Shown: positions 35,543-43,784, counted from the stretch's first letter. The stretch is DNA of 64,000 nucleotides from Actinomycetes bacterium (GCA_021806045.1 JAJZDI010000014.1:17637-81636), one strand, 5' to 3'. A program made the numbers and translations. The notes: generated by a model from the sequence alone, not told the origin.

Positions 35543-36178
35543 ATGTCGGGCGAATCCGCCGCCCCAGCCGGCCGGCGCCGCGCACCACAGCAGCAGCGGA
35601 GCCGGGTCCGCTTCGACCAGGTGCTCGATGCCACCAGGGACCTGGTGGCGGAGCTGGGCCCCGATCAGGTCACGACGGCGGTCATCGCCGACCGGGCCGG
35701 CGTCTCCGTCGCCTGGATCTACCGGTACTTCGAGGATCGGCAGGACATCTTCGACGTCATCGTGCTTGACGCCGTCCATCGTCTGTGGGAGCGCACGCAA
35801 CAGGCGGCGCGCGCCGCGGTCGGCGAGGACTGGCGCCAGGCCGTACGCCACGTCCTGGCGGCGAACACCGCCTTCTACGTCTCCGAGCCCGCCTTCGTCC
35901 GGCTCTGGCGGTCCGAGTTCCGCAGCCACGCCATGCTCGCCGCCAACCAGCTGCACGACGACGACCAGGCGCGCTGGCTCTACGCGACCATGACCACCGT
36001 CGGGGTCCTCGCGCCGGGCCCGCTGGCCGAGGCCGCCTGCAGGCTCGTGGTGGCGCTTGCCGACCGTGGCCTGGAGCTGGCGTTCGCCGATGATCCCCTC
36101 GGCGACCACGTCGTCATTGACCAGCTCGGCACCGCCCTGATCGCCGTCCTCGAGCCCTACTGCCTCCCATCGCCGTAG
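35543..36178 (+). CDS. TetR-family transcriptional regulator
   Basis: A 211-residue TetR-type repressor. The N-terminal helix-turn-helix reads VTTAVIADRAGVSVAWIYRYFEDR (around residues 42-65), preceded by the basic segment RRRAPQQQRSRVRF. The remaining 140 residues are the helical ligand-binding domain, with AANTAFYVSEPAFVRLWRSEF near its middle. The gene is divergent from the MFS transporter with 292 bases between starts, so control of that transporter is the simplest idea. ATG 35543 follows CACCTCG; a longer frame reaches back to 35459 without support. Confidence 0.9.
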   Translation: MSGESAAPAGRRRAPQQQRSRVRFDQVLDATRDLVAELGPDQVTTAVIADRAGVSVAWIYRYFEDRQDIFDVIVLDAVHRLWERTQQAARAAVGEDWRQAVRHVLAANTAFYVSEPAFVRLWRSEFRSHAMLAANQLHDDDQARWLYATMTTVGVLAPGPLAEAACRLVVALADRGLELAFADDPLGDHVVIDQLGTALIAVLEPYCLPSP

Positions 36179-36309
36179 GTGGGGGCGGAACATAGACGTC
36201 GGCTGTCGGATGACCCACACACGCATCCACGGATCAGTGGGCGGATCGGGATGTGCTCCGGGCCGGGACGCCGACCGGGCCTGCCGACGCTGGCCTCCGA
36301 AGGTGCAAC

Positions 36310-36385
36310 TGGCAGTCCCAACGGGGTTCGAACCCGTGTCTCCACCTTGAGAGGGTGGTGTCCTAGGCCTCTAGACGATGGGACC
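36310..36385 (-). tRNA. tRNA-Glu (anticodon CTC)
   Basis: A 76-base cloverleaf on the minus strand. Acceptor stem GGTCCCA/TGGGACT with one G-T pair, anticodon stem CCACC/GGTGG around the loop CTCTCAA (anticodon CTC at 36349-36351), T-loop GTTCGAA with stem ACGGG/CCCGT, and an encoded 3' CCA. Confidence 0.95.
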
Positions 36386-36426
36386 CTGTGCGGCCGCGCC
36401 CGGTTCGGTTCCGGGCCGCCGCTGCG

Positions 36427-36498
36427 CTCGGGGGGAAGGACTCGAACCCTCAATAACTGGACCAGAACCAGTCGTGTTGCCGATTACACCACCCCCGA
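36427..36498 (-). tRNA. tRNA-Gln (anticodon CTG)
   Basis: A 72-base cloverleaf on the minus strand. Acceptor stem TCGGGGG/CCCCCGA, D stem GTGT/ACAC, anticodon stem ACTGG/CCAGT with loop TTCTGGT (anticodon CTG at 36463-36465), T-loop TTCGAGT. The discriminator base is followed by CGC, so CCA is not encoded and must be added. The gene lies 41 bases before tRNA-Glu in the same direction, likely one transcript. Confidence 0.94.
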
Positions 36499-36621
36499 AT
36501 GGGCGAGCCTCCAATGTAGCCGACGCGCCCGAGCGCTCACCACGGCCCTGGTCAGCCGTGGTGCCCGCCGGCCCGCTGCCGCCGACAGGCACCTCCGGCG
36601 GTCCTGGCCCCGGTCCCGACG

Positions 36622-37512
36622 TCAGCGCTCGATCTGCTTGGGCAGCAGGAACGCGTACGGACGCCGCCGGACGCCCAGCTGCCAGGCCCGATCCAGGCGC
36701 CGGACCCGCAGCATGACCTCCCACAGCCTGGCGTCCGACCGGTAGTACTTCCGGCACTCCTCCTCCGTGATGCGGGGTTCCACCGTGTCGCCGATGGCGT
36801 CGATGAACACCGGCATCCATGGGTCCAGGCGCTCCTTGATGAGGTTCGCGCACAGATCGACGAGCACCAGGCGCAGCGTGCGATACCGGTCCAGCAGCCC
36901 GGGGACGACGAACCGCTTCACCCCGCCGCGCAGGACCCACGGAAGCGACCTGGTGAGCAGATCGACGTCGACACGCGCTCGCCCGTCCGTCCACATGATC
37001 GGCGTCGTGATGTCGAGGTAGCGGAGCCCCTGGTCCACCCACGCCCAATTCGAGATCTGGGAGTCGAGGCCCACGGTCGGTCCGACGGCGGCCACCACCG
37101 AGTCGACGACCGCTCCGACCATCGGGTGCCCGACGCTCGGGTCCGCACGTGCCAGCACGTTGACGCCGAGCGTCTCGCCGGCGAGGGCCGGCTGGACGGC
37201 GTACGCAGCGATCCCGTCGTGGCGGTCGACCGACCGGACCTCGGTCTCCACCACGTCGACGCCCAGGTCGCGCAACACGTGGACGTAGTCCTCGATGGCC
37301 GAGGCGTAGGCCTCGTAGCGACTCCGGTCGGGGAACACGGGCAACCGCTTGCAGGCCACGTCCGGGTCGGCCGGAGGCCACCCGAGCACGAGGGAGATCT
37401 CGCCGTAGCCGAGCACGCCGAGCCCGTCATCGGCACCTGACCGCAGGGCGGCATCCACCTGCTCCTCGAGCGTGTGGAGGTCCGCCTGGCTGATGAGCTC
37501 GCGTGGCACCAC
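36622..37512 (-). CDS. Uncharacterised protein with kinase-like features
   Basis: A 296-residue protein I cannot place firmly (it may be the DUF6206 family, from memory). The order of motifs suggests a small protein-kinase/APH-like fold: a strand pair LGVLGYGEISLVLGWP followed by ACKRLP (candidate ATP-binding Lys), hinge-like AYAVQP, a segment LDSQISNWAWV that could hold the catalytic Asp and Asn, and LDITTPIMW where the metal-binding Asp would sit. These are inferences from spacing. The stop of the class III aminotransferase gene is two bases before the GTG start, so the two are a coupled pair. The product has no membrane segment. Confidence 0.8.
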   Translation of the reverse strand: MVPRELISQADLHTLEEQVDAALRSGADDGLGVLGYGEISLVLGWPPADPDVACKRLPVFPDRSRYEAYASAIEDYVHVLRDLGVDVVETEVRSVDRHDGIAAYAVQPALAGETLGVNVLARADPSVGHPMVGAVVDSVVAAVGPTVGLDSQISNWAWVDQGLRYLDITTPIMWTDGRARVDVDLLTRSLPWVLRGGVKRFVVPGLLDRYRTLRLVLVDLCANLIKERLDPWMPVFIDAIGDTVEPRITEEECRKYYRSDARLWEVMLRVRRLDRAWQLGVRRRPYAFLLPKQIER

Positions 37513-37514
37513 GG

Positions 37515-38747
37515 TCAGCCGAGTGCCCTTCGCACGAGCGAGATGATCTCGTCGGCCTCGTCGTCGGTGATGGTCAGCGGCGGCAGGAACTGGGTCACCG
37601 ACTGGTCGTAGAAGGCGAACACGGTGAACACTCCCACGTCGATCAGTGCCGCCGACCCCAGGAACCCACCGAGCGGGTCGTCGAACGCGAGCCCCATGGT
37701 CATCCCCGCCCGACGCAACTCGAAGGGCGCGCCTCGCAGGCCTTCTTCGAACCGCTCGCCAAGAGCGTTCACCCGCTCGAGGAAGCCGGGCTCGGTCACG
37801 ATGTCGAGCACGGTGGTCGCGACGACGCAGCCCAACTCGGCCCCGCCGAACGTCGAGTCGTGGGAGAACGGATGGTCATCGAGGAGGCGGTGGACGTCGC
37901 TCGTCATCAGCACCGCGGACATCGGGTACACCCCGCCGCTCAGGCCCTTCCCGGTGATCACCATGTCGGGCTCGGCATCGTGTTGCTGGTAGTGCCAGAT
38001 GGTGCCCGTGCGCCCCAGGCCCGTCTGGACCTCGTCGAGCACCAATAACGCCCCGCGCGAATGGGCGAGCTCCCCCACCGCTCGCAGGTAGCCGGCCGAC
38101 GGCAGGGGGAAGCCGAGCGTCGCCGGGATCGACTCGAGGATCACGGCCGCCGTCTCGCCGTCGATCGCCGCGTCGAGCGCAGCCAGGTCGTCGAACGGGA
38201 CCTGCTCGAAGCCCGGGAGCCTGGATCCGAACAGCTCGTCGAAGTGGGGGTCCCCCGCGGAGCGGGCGTATCCGGTGGAGCCGTGGTAGGCGCCCTGGGC
38301 CGAGACGATCGTGGTCCTGCCGGTCACGCCCCGGGCCACCTTCAGCGCGACGTCCACCGCTTCGGCACCCGAGCTGCCGAAGACCGCATGAGGGAGGCGG
38401 CCGTCGGTGGTGTCCGCCAGCTGGCGCGCCAGGTGCGCACGCCAGCCGGAGATGAGGTGGTGGTTCCCCACGTCGACGTGGTCGAGCGCCTCCTTGGTCG
38501 CAGCGATGACGCGCTCGTTGCGGTGGCCCAGGTTGAAGACACCGCCGTTGCAGTGGCAGTTCCAGAACCAGCGGCCGTCGTAGGCATCGGCGAATCTGGC
38601 ACCGGCACGCTCGCCCATCACCACGTCGAAGTCGATGGCCTGGAGCGCCGCCGTCTTGCCCGCGTCGACGTGGTCGGCGAACGCCTGGGACGCCTCCGCC
38701 CGGGTCCCGAACGGTTGCCGTCCCCCGTGAGGCTGCCGGCCGTCCAT
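37515..38747 (-). CDS. Class III PLP-dependent aminotransferase
   Basis: A 410-residue fold-type I aminotransferase. Key stretches: FGSSGAEAVDVALKVAR (PLP phosphate contact), GAYHGSTGYAR, LVLDEVQTGLGRTG with the pyridine-binding Asp, and the PLP Lys in VITGKGLSGGVYPMSAV. HDSTFGG closes the site. The family includes ornithine, GABA and diaminobutyrate aminotransferases; the specific amine is not evident. ATG 38747 starts MDGRQPHGG. It is immediately followed by the kinase-like gene (two-base gap), so both probably act in one small pathway, perhaps phosphorylation and amination of the same metabolite. Confidence 0.92.
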   Translation of the reverse strand: MDGRQPHGGRQPFGTRAEASQAFADHVDAGKTAALQAIDFDVVMGERAGARFADAYDGRWFWNCHCNGGVFNLGHRNERVIAATKEALDHVDVGNHHLISGWRAHLARQLADTTDGRLPHAVFGSSGAEAVDVALKVARGVTGRTTIVSAQGAYHGSTGYARSAGDPHFDELFGSRLPGFEQVPFDDLAALDAAIDGETAAVILESIPATLGFPLPSAGYLRAVGELAHSRGALLVLDEVQTGLGRTGTIWHYQQHDAEPDMVITGKGLSGGVYPMSAVLMTSDVHRLLDDHPFSHDSTFGGAELGCVVATTVLDIVTEPGFLERVNALGERFEEGLRGAPFELRRAGMTMGLAFDDPLGGFLGSAALIDVGVFTVFAFYDQSVTQFLPPLTITDDEADEIISLVRRALG

Positions 38748-38874
38748 TCCGCACTCCGTTCTCCAGGCGCCCGGTGACGCGGCGCGTGGCCACCCTAGAC
38801 CTGCTGGATTTCCGGAGCGAAGCCGGCCCGGCGACCGGGGGCATGCGGACGCAGGTCAGCCACTGGCTGCCGAT

Positions 38875-39405
38875 TCAGGGCGTCGACGCCATCGCACACG
38901 CGACGCACAGCAGCCCGCCGACGGGCAGCAGGAACGGCCCGATGGTGAGCATGCCGGCCAGGCTGAGCGCCACGGTGATCCCCGCGCACGTCCACGCCAC
39001 CGGGCCGGCACCCGGGCGTGGCCCTCCTCGGCGGTGCCGCCGCCACATGAGGACAGCCCAGACGACGAGGACCATGACCAGGGGCACGCTCGCCACGATG
39101 AGGGCATGGGGGCCGTTCTCACCCACCAGCGTGGTTCCAGGCAGGGTCCGGGTGAAGGCGACGCCGTTGGTGGACCCGACCTCGGTGACGGCGCCGGTCC
39201 GCACGGTCAGGGCGGCGACCACCAGCCCCGCGGCCCACAGGGCGGCCACGGCGAGGAGGATGCACACCGATCGCGGCAGGCCCCGGCGGATACCCCATGC
39301 CGGTGCACCGTTCACTGGCGGCATGGGAGCTGGCGGCATGGGCAGGAGGGGCGGTGACCAGGGCACGGGTAGCGGCGCGGGTGGCGGCGTGGGCGGTTCA
39401 GTCAT
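38875..39405 (-). CDS. Pro-rich N-tail membrane protein
   Basis: A 176-residue protein: a Pro/Ala-rich cytoplasmic tail (residues 1-45), then three or four transmembrane helices (about 47-68, 100-120, 133-152 and 155-172) separated by the polar loop TVRTGAVTEVGSTNGVAF and the basic HRRGGPRPG. The architecture resembles the small Pro-rich membrane proteins (DUF4190-like) common in actinobacteria, with unknown function. Its ATG overlaps the stop of the TetR gene (TGATG), so it is probably translated with its regulator. Confidence 0.75.
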   Translation of the reverse strand: MTEPPTPPPAPLPVPWSPPLLPMPPAPMPPVNGAPAWGIRRGLPRSVCILLAVAALWAAGLVVAALTVRTGAVTEVGSTNGVAFTRTLPGTTLVGENGPHALIVASVPLVMVLVVWAVLMWRRHRRGGPRPGAGPVAWTCAGITVALSLAGMLTIGPFLLPVGGLLCVACAMASTP

Positions 39406-40070
39406 CAGGACGCCCCTGCGGGGGAAGGACCTGCACCGCCCACCACGAGACCGGCCAGACGGGCCAGCCGGCCGAGCGCGCCGAGGAGGGCCTCCGTCCG
39501 GTCGGCTCCGGGGTCCAGCCGGCTGAGGAGCTCCATGCCGACGAACAACGCCACCACCGCGTAGGCCGCTTCGTCCGCCCCGAGCAGCGAATCGAGCACG
39601 GCTCCGGGGATGGCCCGCTCCACCGATGCCCGGGCCACGCCGAACCACGGCCGGATGCACGCCGCGACCTGGCGCGCCAGCTCCGGGTCCGAGCCGGCGC
39701 CGGCCAGCATCTCGGCGAGGACAGCCACGTTGCCGGACTCGAGGTCGGCTCGGTGGACCTCGCTGGCAGCGGCGACCAGGTCGTCCGGTCCGGCGATGGC
39801 GTCGAGGACGGGACCGAAGGCGGCCGCCCGACGCTCGGACACCGTCGCCAATGCCGCCACCAGCAGGTTCTGGACGGAGCCGAAGTGGTAGAAGACGAGC
39901 GCCTGGTTGCACCCCGCTGCGCCGGCCACCGCCCGGGCGGTGGCCCCGGCGAAGCCCTCCGTGCGCAGGACGGCGATGGCCCCGTCGATCAGGCGTTCCC
40001 GGGTCTCCGCCCCCCGATCCGCCGTCCGATCCGCCGTCCGATCCGATTGTTGAGCATCTGCTTTGAGCAT
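39405..40070 (-). CDS. TetR-family transcriptional regulator, probably autoregulated
   Basis: A 221-residue TetR-type protein with the DNA-binding helix-turn-helix ATARAVAGAAGCNQALVFYHF (about residues 43-63) and an all-helical C-terminal sensor domain. The ADRTADRTADRG stretch near the N-terminus comes from a short DNA repeat at 40005-40045. The ATG at 40070 lies inside an inverted repeat and no ribosome site precedes it, which suggests a leaderless message and direct self-repression. It is followed by a coupled membrane-protein gene that may be the other member of its regulon. Confidence 0.9.
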   Translation of the reverse strand: MLKADAQQSDRTADRTADRGAETRERLIDGAIAVLRTEGFAGATARAVAGAAGCNQALVFYHFGSVQNLLVAALATVSERRAAAFGPVLDAIAGPDDLVAAASEVHRADLESGNVAVLAEMLAGAGSDPELARQVAACIRPWFGVARASVERAIPGAVLDSLLGADEAAYAVVALFVGMELLSRLDPGADRTEALLGALGRLARLAGLVVGGAGPSPAGAS

Positions 40071-40078
40071 GTGCTCAA
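40050..40078. promoter_or_regulatory. TetR operator overlapping the regulator's start codon
   Basis: TTGAGCAtgTGCTCAA at 40063-40078 has perfect 7-bp arms and includes the start codon of the TetR gene; a second half-site TTGAGCAT lies at 40050-40057, 13 bp away. The arrangement of two direct and one inverted half-site is typical of autorepression. Binding is inferred. Confidence 0.6.
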
Positions 40079-40127
40079 TACGTTAGCACCGACCTCGACC
40101 GCTGCTTGCCCTCGGGGGTCTGTGCTC

Positions 40128-41090
40128 CTACTCGCTGCTGCGACGCAGGAGGAAGGCGGCCAGCGCCACGAACGCGATCGCACCGGCGAGGAAGATCCCC
40201 GCCTCGCCCGCCTGCAGCAGCCAGTAGTGGCTGAGCGGCTGGAAGTTGACGACGAAGTGGAGGTGGGCGGGGTTGGAACAGTCGGAATGCACGGAGAACG
40301 ACGACCGTGACCCGGACGGCGTGACCACCGGGCACCGGACACCGACGATGTCGGAGCCGGTGGCGGGCCGGAAGGAGCTGTACCAGCTGTGGCCCGGCAG
40401 CGGGGTCGTGCGTCCGGCCGGCACCCAGCCGTACCCGAGGATCCACCCGTGTTCCACCGCACTCCCCCCGGGGATCGACGACCAGATGGGCCCGAGGTCG
40501 CGGAGCGGAAAATGTGCCGATGTCAGGTGGACCACCGGCGCCAGGTGGGGGCGCACGACGTTGCGCACCACGATGCGGGCGGCGATGGCGGCGATGGCGG
40601 CAGAAGCGCCCGCCAGCCCCTCGTTGCGGATGACCGAGCCCGCCAGGACCCCCAGTCCCAGAGAGGCGAGGAAGTAGGCGACCGGCACGACGCCGGAGAC
40701 GTCGAACGGGTTCGGGTCGATCCGCGGGCCATTTCCGGCAGCGGCCACCCACCAGGTGGCGATCGACGAGATGAGCGCCACGGCGACACTGCCGACGACG
40801 GCCACCGGCACCAGCGTGGCGAGCAGCCAGCGGGTCCGGGAGATGCCCTGGGTCCACGCCAGGCGGTTGGTGAAGCGCTCGCGCTCGCGGGCCGTCACGG
40901 TCACTCCGACGACGACGCCGGCGGCGACCGGGAGCGCGAACAGCAGGCCCCATGCCAGTGCCTGGACGTCGTGCACCGCCAATGACATCGGAGGCCTGCC
41001 GGTGGTCGTCATGGCGACGGCGGCGAGGACGGCCAACGTCCCGATGATCAGCAACTGCGTACGGTGCAACCGCCACGACACCCAGGTCAT
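40128..41090 (-). CDS. ABC-2-type permease, second copy of a tandem pair
   Basis: A 320-residue membrane protein with six transmembrane segments: helix 1 at residues 14-30, helix 2 about 45-65, two helices about 88-115, one about 135-160, and a last one around 290-312. A long outer loop (about residues 190-285) is rich in Pro, Ser and Gly. Residues 1-27 are identical to those of the neighbouring permease at 41183, with strong similarity throughout, so it arose by duplication. It probably forms an ABC exporter with the ATPase at 42121, perhaps as a heterodimer of both permeases. The start ATG 41090 is preceded by a remnant of the ATPase gene end. Confidence 0.88.
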   Translation of the reverse strand: MTWVSWRLHRTQLLIIGTLAVLAAVAMTTTGRPPMSLAVHDVQALAWGLLFALPVAAGVVVGVTVTARERERFTNRLAWTQGISRTRWLLATLVPVAVVGSVAVALISSIATWWVAAAGNGPRIDPNPFDVSGVVPVAYFLASLGLGVLAGSVIRNEGLAGASAAIAAIAARIVVRNVVRPHLAPVVHLTSAHFPLRDLGPIWSSIPGGSAVEHGWILGYGWVPAGRTTPLPGHSWYSSFRPATGSDIVGVRCPVVTPSGSRSSFSVHSDCSNPAHLHFVVNFQPLSHYWLLQAGEAGIFLAGAIAFVALAAFLLRRSSE

Positions 41091-41146
41091 GCTCGTTCTC
41101 CTTCGTCCACGATCACCGGGTCTTCGTCCGCGATCACCAGGTCACG
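41087..41146 (-). pseudogene. Duplicated remnant of the ABC ATPase 3' end
   Basis: Read on the minus strand this stretch encodes RDLVIADE, then DPVIVDE, then GERA and a stop codon that overlaps the permease start by ATGA. The intact ATPase at 42121 ends RDLVIADEGERA with the same overlap into its permease. So the permease duplication carried along the tail of the ATPase gene, which then gained an internal 21-bp duplication. It has no start of its own. Confidence 0.85.
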
Positions 41147-41182
41147 ACAGCTGGACCCGCCACGTCCCGCCATCACCGGCTC

Positions 41183-42124
41183 CTACTCGCTGCTCCGGCG
41201 CAGGAGGAACACGGCCAACCCGATCGCCGCTGCCGCTGCCGCGACGAAGATCCCCGCCTCCCCCGCCTGCAGCAGCCAGTAGTGGCTGGGCGGCTGGTAG
41301 TTGACGACGAAGTGGAGGCGGGCGGGATCGGCGCAGTCGGAATACACCGAATTCCGGAATCCGGACCCGGTGACCACGGGGCACCGGTAGCCGTTGAACG
41401 CCGAAAGAGAGCTGAACCAGGGGTGCCCAGGCAGCGGGGTCGTACGCCCCACCGGCACCCACCCCTGGTTGAGGAGCCACCCCAGTGCCGGCTCACCCCC
41501 GCCGGGGACCGTCGACCAGGTGGACCCCGGGCCGTTGAGCACCGGCGCCAGGTGGACCATCGGCGCCAGGTGGGGGCGCACGACCGTGCGCACCACGATG
41601 CGTGCCGCGACCGCGCCGATCCCTGCAACCCAGCCGGCGAAGCTCTCAGACCGGAACACGGCCCCGGCGAGAACGCCCAACGCCATGGAACCGAGGAAGT
41701 AGCCGACCGGCACGACACCGGAGACGTCGAACAGGTTCGGGTAGATCCGTGGGGCTTGTCCGATAGCGGCCACCCACCAGGAGGCGACCGACGAGATGAG
41801 CGCCATGGCGACACTGCCGGCGACGGCCACCGGCACCAGCGTGGCGAGCAGCCAGCGGGTCCGCGAGATGCCCTGGGTCCACGCCAGGCGGTTGGTGAAG
41901 CGCTCACGCTCGCGGGCCGTCACGGTCACACCGACGACGACGCCGGAGGCGACCGGGAGCGCGAAGAGCAGGCCCCACACCAGCGCCTGCGCGTCGTGCA
42001 CCGCCAACGACGACGTCGACGTCGACCGGACGCCGGTCATCGCCATGGCGACGGCGGCGAGGACGGCCAACGTCCCGATGATCAGCAACTGCGTACGGTG
42101 CAACCGCCACGACACCCAGGTCAT
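41183..42124 (-). CDS. ABC-2-type permease, first copy of a tandem pair
   Basis: A 313-residue membrane protein with the same layout as the copy at 40128: basic N-terminus WRLHRTQ, six helices and a long outer loop with Pro/Gly-rich ends, closing with FLLRRSSE. It starts by ATGA overlap with the ATPase gene, which fixes the start. Residues differ from its paralogue mainly in the outer loop, suggesting divergence for a different outer partner or ligand while the membrane core is kept. Exporters of this GntR-ATPase-permease type often protect against antimicrobial peptides or envelope stress, which is an inference from family. Confidence 0.9.
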   Translation of the reverse strand: MTWVSWRLHRTQLLIIGTLAVLAAVAMAMTGVRSTSTSSLAVHDAQALVWGLLFALPVASGVVVGVTVTARERERFTNRLAWTQGISRTRWLLATLVPVAVAGSVAMALISSVASWWVAAIGQAPRIYPNLFDVSGVVPVGYFLGSMALGVLAGAVFRSESFAGWVAGIGAVAARIVVRTVVRPHLAPMVHLAPVLNGPGSTWSTVPGGGEPALGWLLNQGWVPVGRTTPLPGHPWFSSLSAFNGYRCPVVTGSGFRNSVYSDCADPARLHFVVNYQPPSHYWLLQAGEAGIFVAAAAAAIGLAVFLLRRSSE

Positions 42125-43149
42125 GCCCGTTCTCCCTCGTCCGCGATCACCAGGTCACGCTGGCCGGCCCCGTCGACGCCGTCAGCCCCTCCGGCGCCGA
42201 CCCCGCCGTCGTCGGCAGGCGTGGTAGCGCTGGCGTGCCGCCTGGTCAGGTGGGCGACGACGATCTCGTCCAGGCTGGGCCGGAGCACCTCGACGTCGGG
42301 TCCCTCGCCGGACCCTCCCCCGAGCCCGCCGATGGGCGGTTCGTGCGACCGCACCATCCACCGGACCTGCCGGGCACCCCGCTCCTCCGTGACGACGTCT
42401 CCGGGTGGTGATGGCGCATCGCGGCCGGCCACCACCAGGTGGTGACCGGCCCGGACGTCGTCCATCGGCTCGGACAGCACCGCCTGGCCGTCGCGCAGGA
42501 TGATCAGATAGTCACACACCGGGTCGAGGTCGGAGATCACGTGCGACGACAGCACGACGGTCGTCCCCATCTCGGACACTTCGGCCAGCAGGGCACGCAT
42601 CAGCATGGTGCGGGCGACCGGATCGAGCGATGCCAACGGCTCATCGAGCAGCATCAGTCGGGGCCGGGTGGCCAGGCAGAGGGTCACCGCCACCTTGGCC
42701 TGCTGGCCGACCGACAACCGGCCGACCCGGGCCCGCAGGGGGACCTCGAGCTGGCTGAGTAGGCGCACGGCCATGGCCTGGTCCCACACATCGTTCATCG
42801 CCGCCGCCATCCGCAGGTGCTCGTCCACCCGCAACCGGCGGTAGAGGGGGCGCACCTGGTCGACGTAGCCGACGTGGGTGGCCACGGTCCGCCCGGAGAC
42901 GATCGGCTCCCCCAGCACGTCGATGTCGCCGGACGTGGGCCGGGTGAGCCCGGCCGCGATGCGCAGGAAGGTCGACTTGCCCGCGCCGTTCGGCCCGACC
43001 AGCGCAGCCAGGCGGCCCTCCGGCACGCTGAAGGAGCAGTCGACGAGGGCGTCGCCGCGCCAGTAGTGCTTCGTCAGCCCACGGCACTCGACGGCTGGGG
43101 CGCCGCCATCCGGCGCGCCCCGGGTTCCGGGGAGTTGCCCGTCCGTCAT
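42121..43149 (-). CDS. ABC transporter ATPase subunit
   Basis: A 342-residue ABC ATPase. Walker A GPNGAGKST at about residues 52-60, Walker B LMLLDEPLASLD, switch His in LSSHVISDLD. The signature reads LSVGQQAK in place of LSGGQ, a mild variation also seen in other YtrB-like ATPases. The last 100 residues form an extension with a Gly-rich stretch and the tail RDLVIADEGERA. ATG 43149 overlaps the stop of the GntR gene (ATGA), which rules out the longer upstream frame. It is the second gene of the GntR-ATPase-permease-permease operon. Confidence 0.93.
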   Translation of the reverse strand: MTDGQLPGTRGAPDGGAPAVECRGLTKHYWRGDALVDCSFSVPEGRLAALVGPNGAGKSTFLRIAAGLTRPTSGDIDVLGEPIVSGRTVATHVGYVDQVRPLYRRLRVDEHLRMAAAMNDVWDQAMAVRLLSQLEVPLRARVGRLSVGQQAKVAVTLCLATRPRLMLLDEPLASLDPVARTMLMRALLAEVSEMGTTVVLSSHVISDLDPVCDYLIILRDGQAVLSEPMDDVRAGHHLVVAGRDAPSPPGDVVTEERGARQVRWMVRSHEPPIGGLGGGSGEGPDVEVLRPSLDEIVVAHLTRRHASATTPADDGGVGAGGADGVDGAGQRDLVIADEGERA

Positions 43150-43739
43150 CGCCGGGCCCTCCTTCCCCCGGCAGCCTTCGCCGCCCCGGCAGCCTCCGCA
43201 GCCCCGGCAGCCTCCGCAGCCGCGTTCCCTGCCCTGTCCGGTTCCACCGTTCCCTCCTCCACTCGAACTGCGCTCGTCACCCGACCGTCGCCTTCCACTC
43301 GACCCGTGCCCTCCACCCGACCTACGCCGTTCCCGTCGCCGTCGTCGAACCTGTCCGTCGCCGCCGCCAGCAGCGCGTCGATGTCCGCCCGCTCGAGGCC
43401 GGCGGCCCGGGCCCGTCCGATCCACGCCACCGCCTCACCCAACAACCGCTCCCGAGCGCCGTCGTCGGCCGTCGGCACCACCCGGTCGGCGACGAAGGTC
43501 CCGGACCCGTGGCGCCCTTCCACCAAACCCAGGTGCTCGAGCTCCCGGTAGGCGCGATGGACGGTGTTGGGATTGATGGTCACCTGCTCGACCACCTCCC
43601 GCACCGAGGGGAGGCGGTCGCCGGGGGCCAGGTGGCCGAGCCGGATGGCCCGGTCGACCTGGTCGACGAGCTGGCGGTAGGCGGGCACGCCGGAGGCGGG
43701 ATCCAGCCTGAACAGCAGGAGCGGCTCGCCACCAACCAT
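43146..43739 (-). CDS. GntR-family (YtrA subfamily) transcriptional regulator
   Basis: A 197-residue regulator. The winged helix-turn-helix is at residues about 15-85 (QVDRAIRLGHLAPGDRLPSVREV ... NPNTVHRAYRELE ... GSGTFVA), the normal GntR start, but the C-terminal domain is short as in YtrA-type regulators of ABC operons. A terminal low-complexity tail of Ala/Glu repeats (AAEAAGAAEAAGAA) is likely disordered. The inverted repeat just upstream of the start is probably its operator. The gene leads the ABC operon and likely represses it until a cell-envelope signal arrives. Confidence 0.9.
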   Translation of the reverse strand: MVGGEPLLLFRLDPASGVPAYRQLVDQVDRAIRLGHLAPGDRLPSVREVVEQVTINPNTVHRAYRELEHLGLVEGRHGSGTFVADRVVPTADDGARERLLGEAVAWIGRARAAGLERADIDALLAAATDRFDDGDGNGVGRVEGTGRVEGDGRVTSAVRVEEGTVEPDRAGNAAAEAAGAAEAAGAAKAAGGRRARR

Positions 43740-43743
43740 ACGA

Positions 43744-43765
43744 GTGTACTAATACACTAATACAC
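43744..43765. promoter_or_regulatory. GntR/YtrA-type operator at the ABC operon start
   Basis: GTGTA-CTAA-TACAC at 43744-43757 is a perfect inverted repeat, followed by a further TACAC at 43761-43765 on the + strand. It begins 4 bases upstream of the GntR start codon. This matches the GTGTA(N4)TACAC type of sites known for YtrA-like regulators. No ribosome site fits between it and the ATG, so a leaderless transcript is likely. Confidence 0.65.
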
Positions 43766-43784
43766 TTTCGTCAAGCCCCCGCCC

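Noticed and set aside
36310..36498. tRNA genes as an integration site of a mobile element
   Set aside because: No integrase, no duplicated tRNA 3' end and no change in base composition around the pair.
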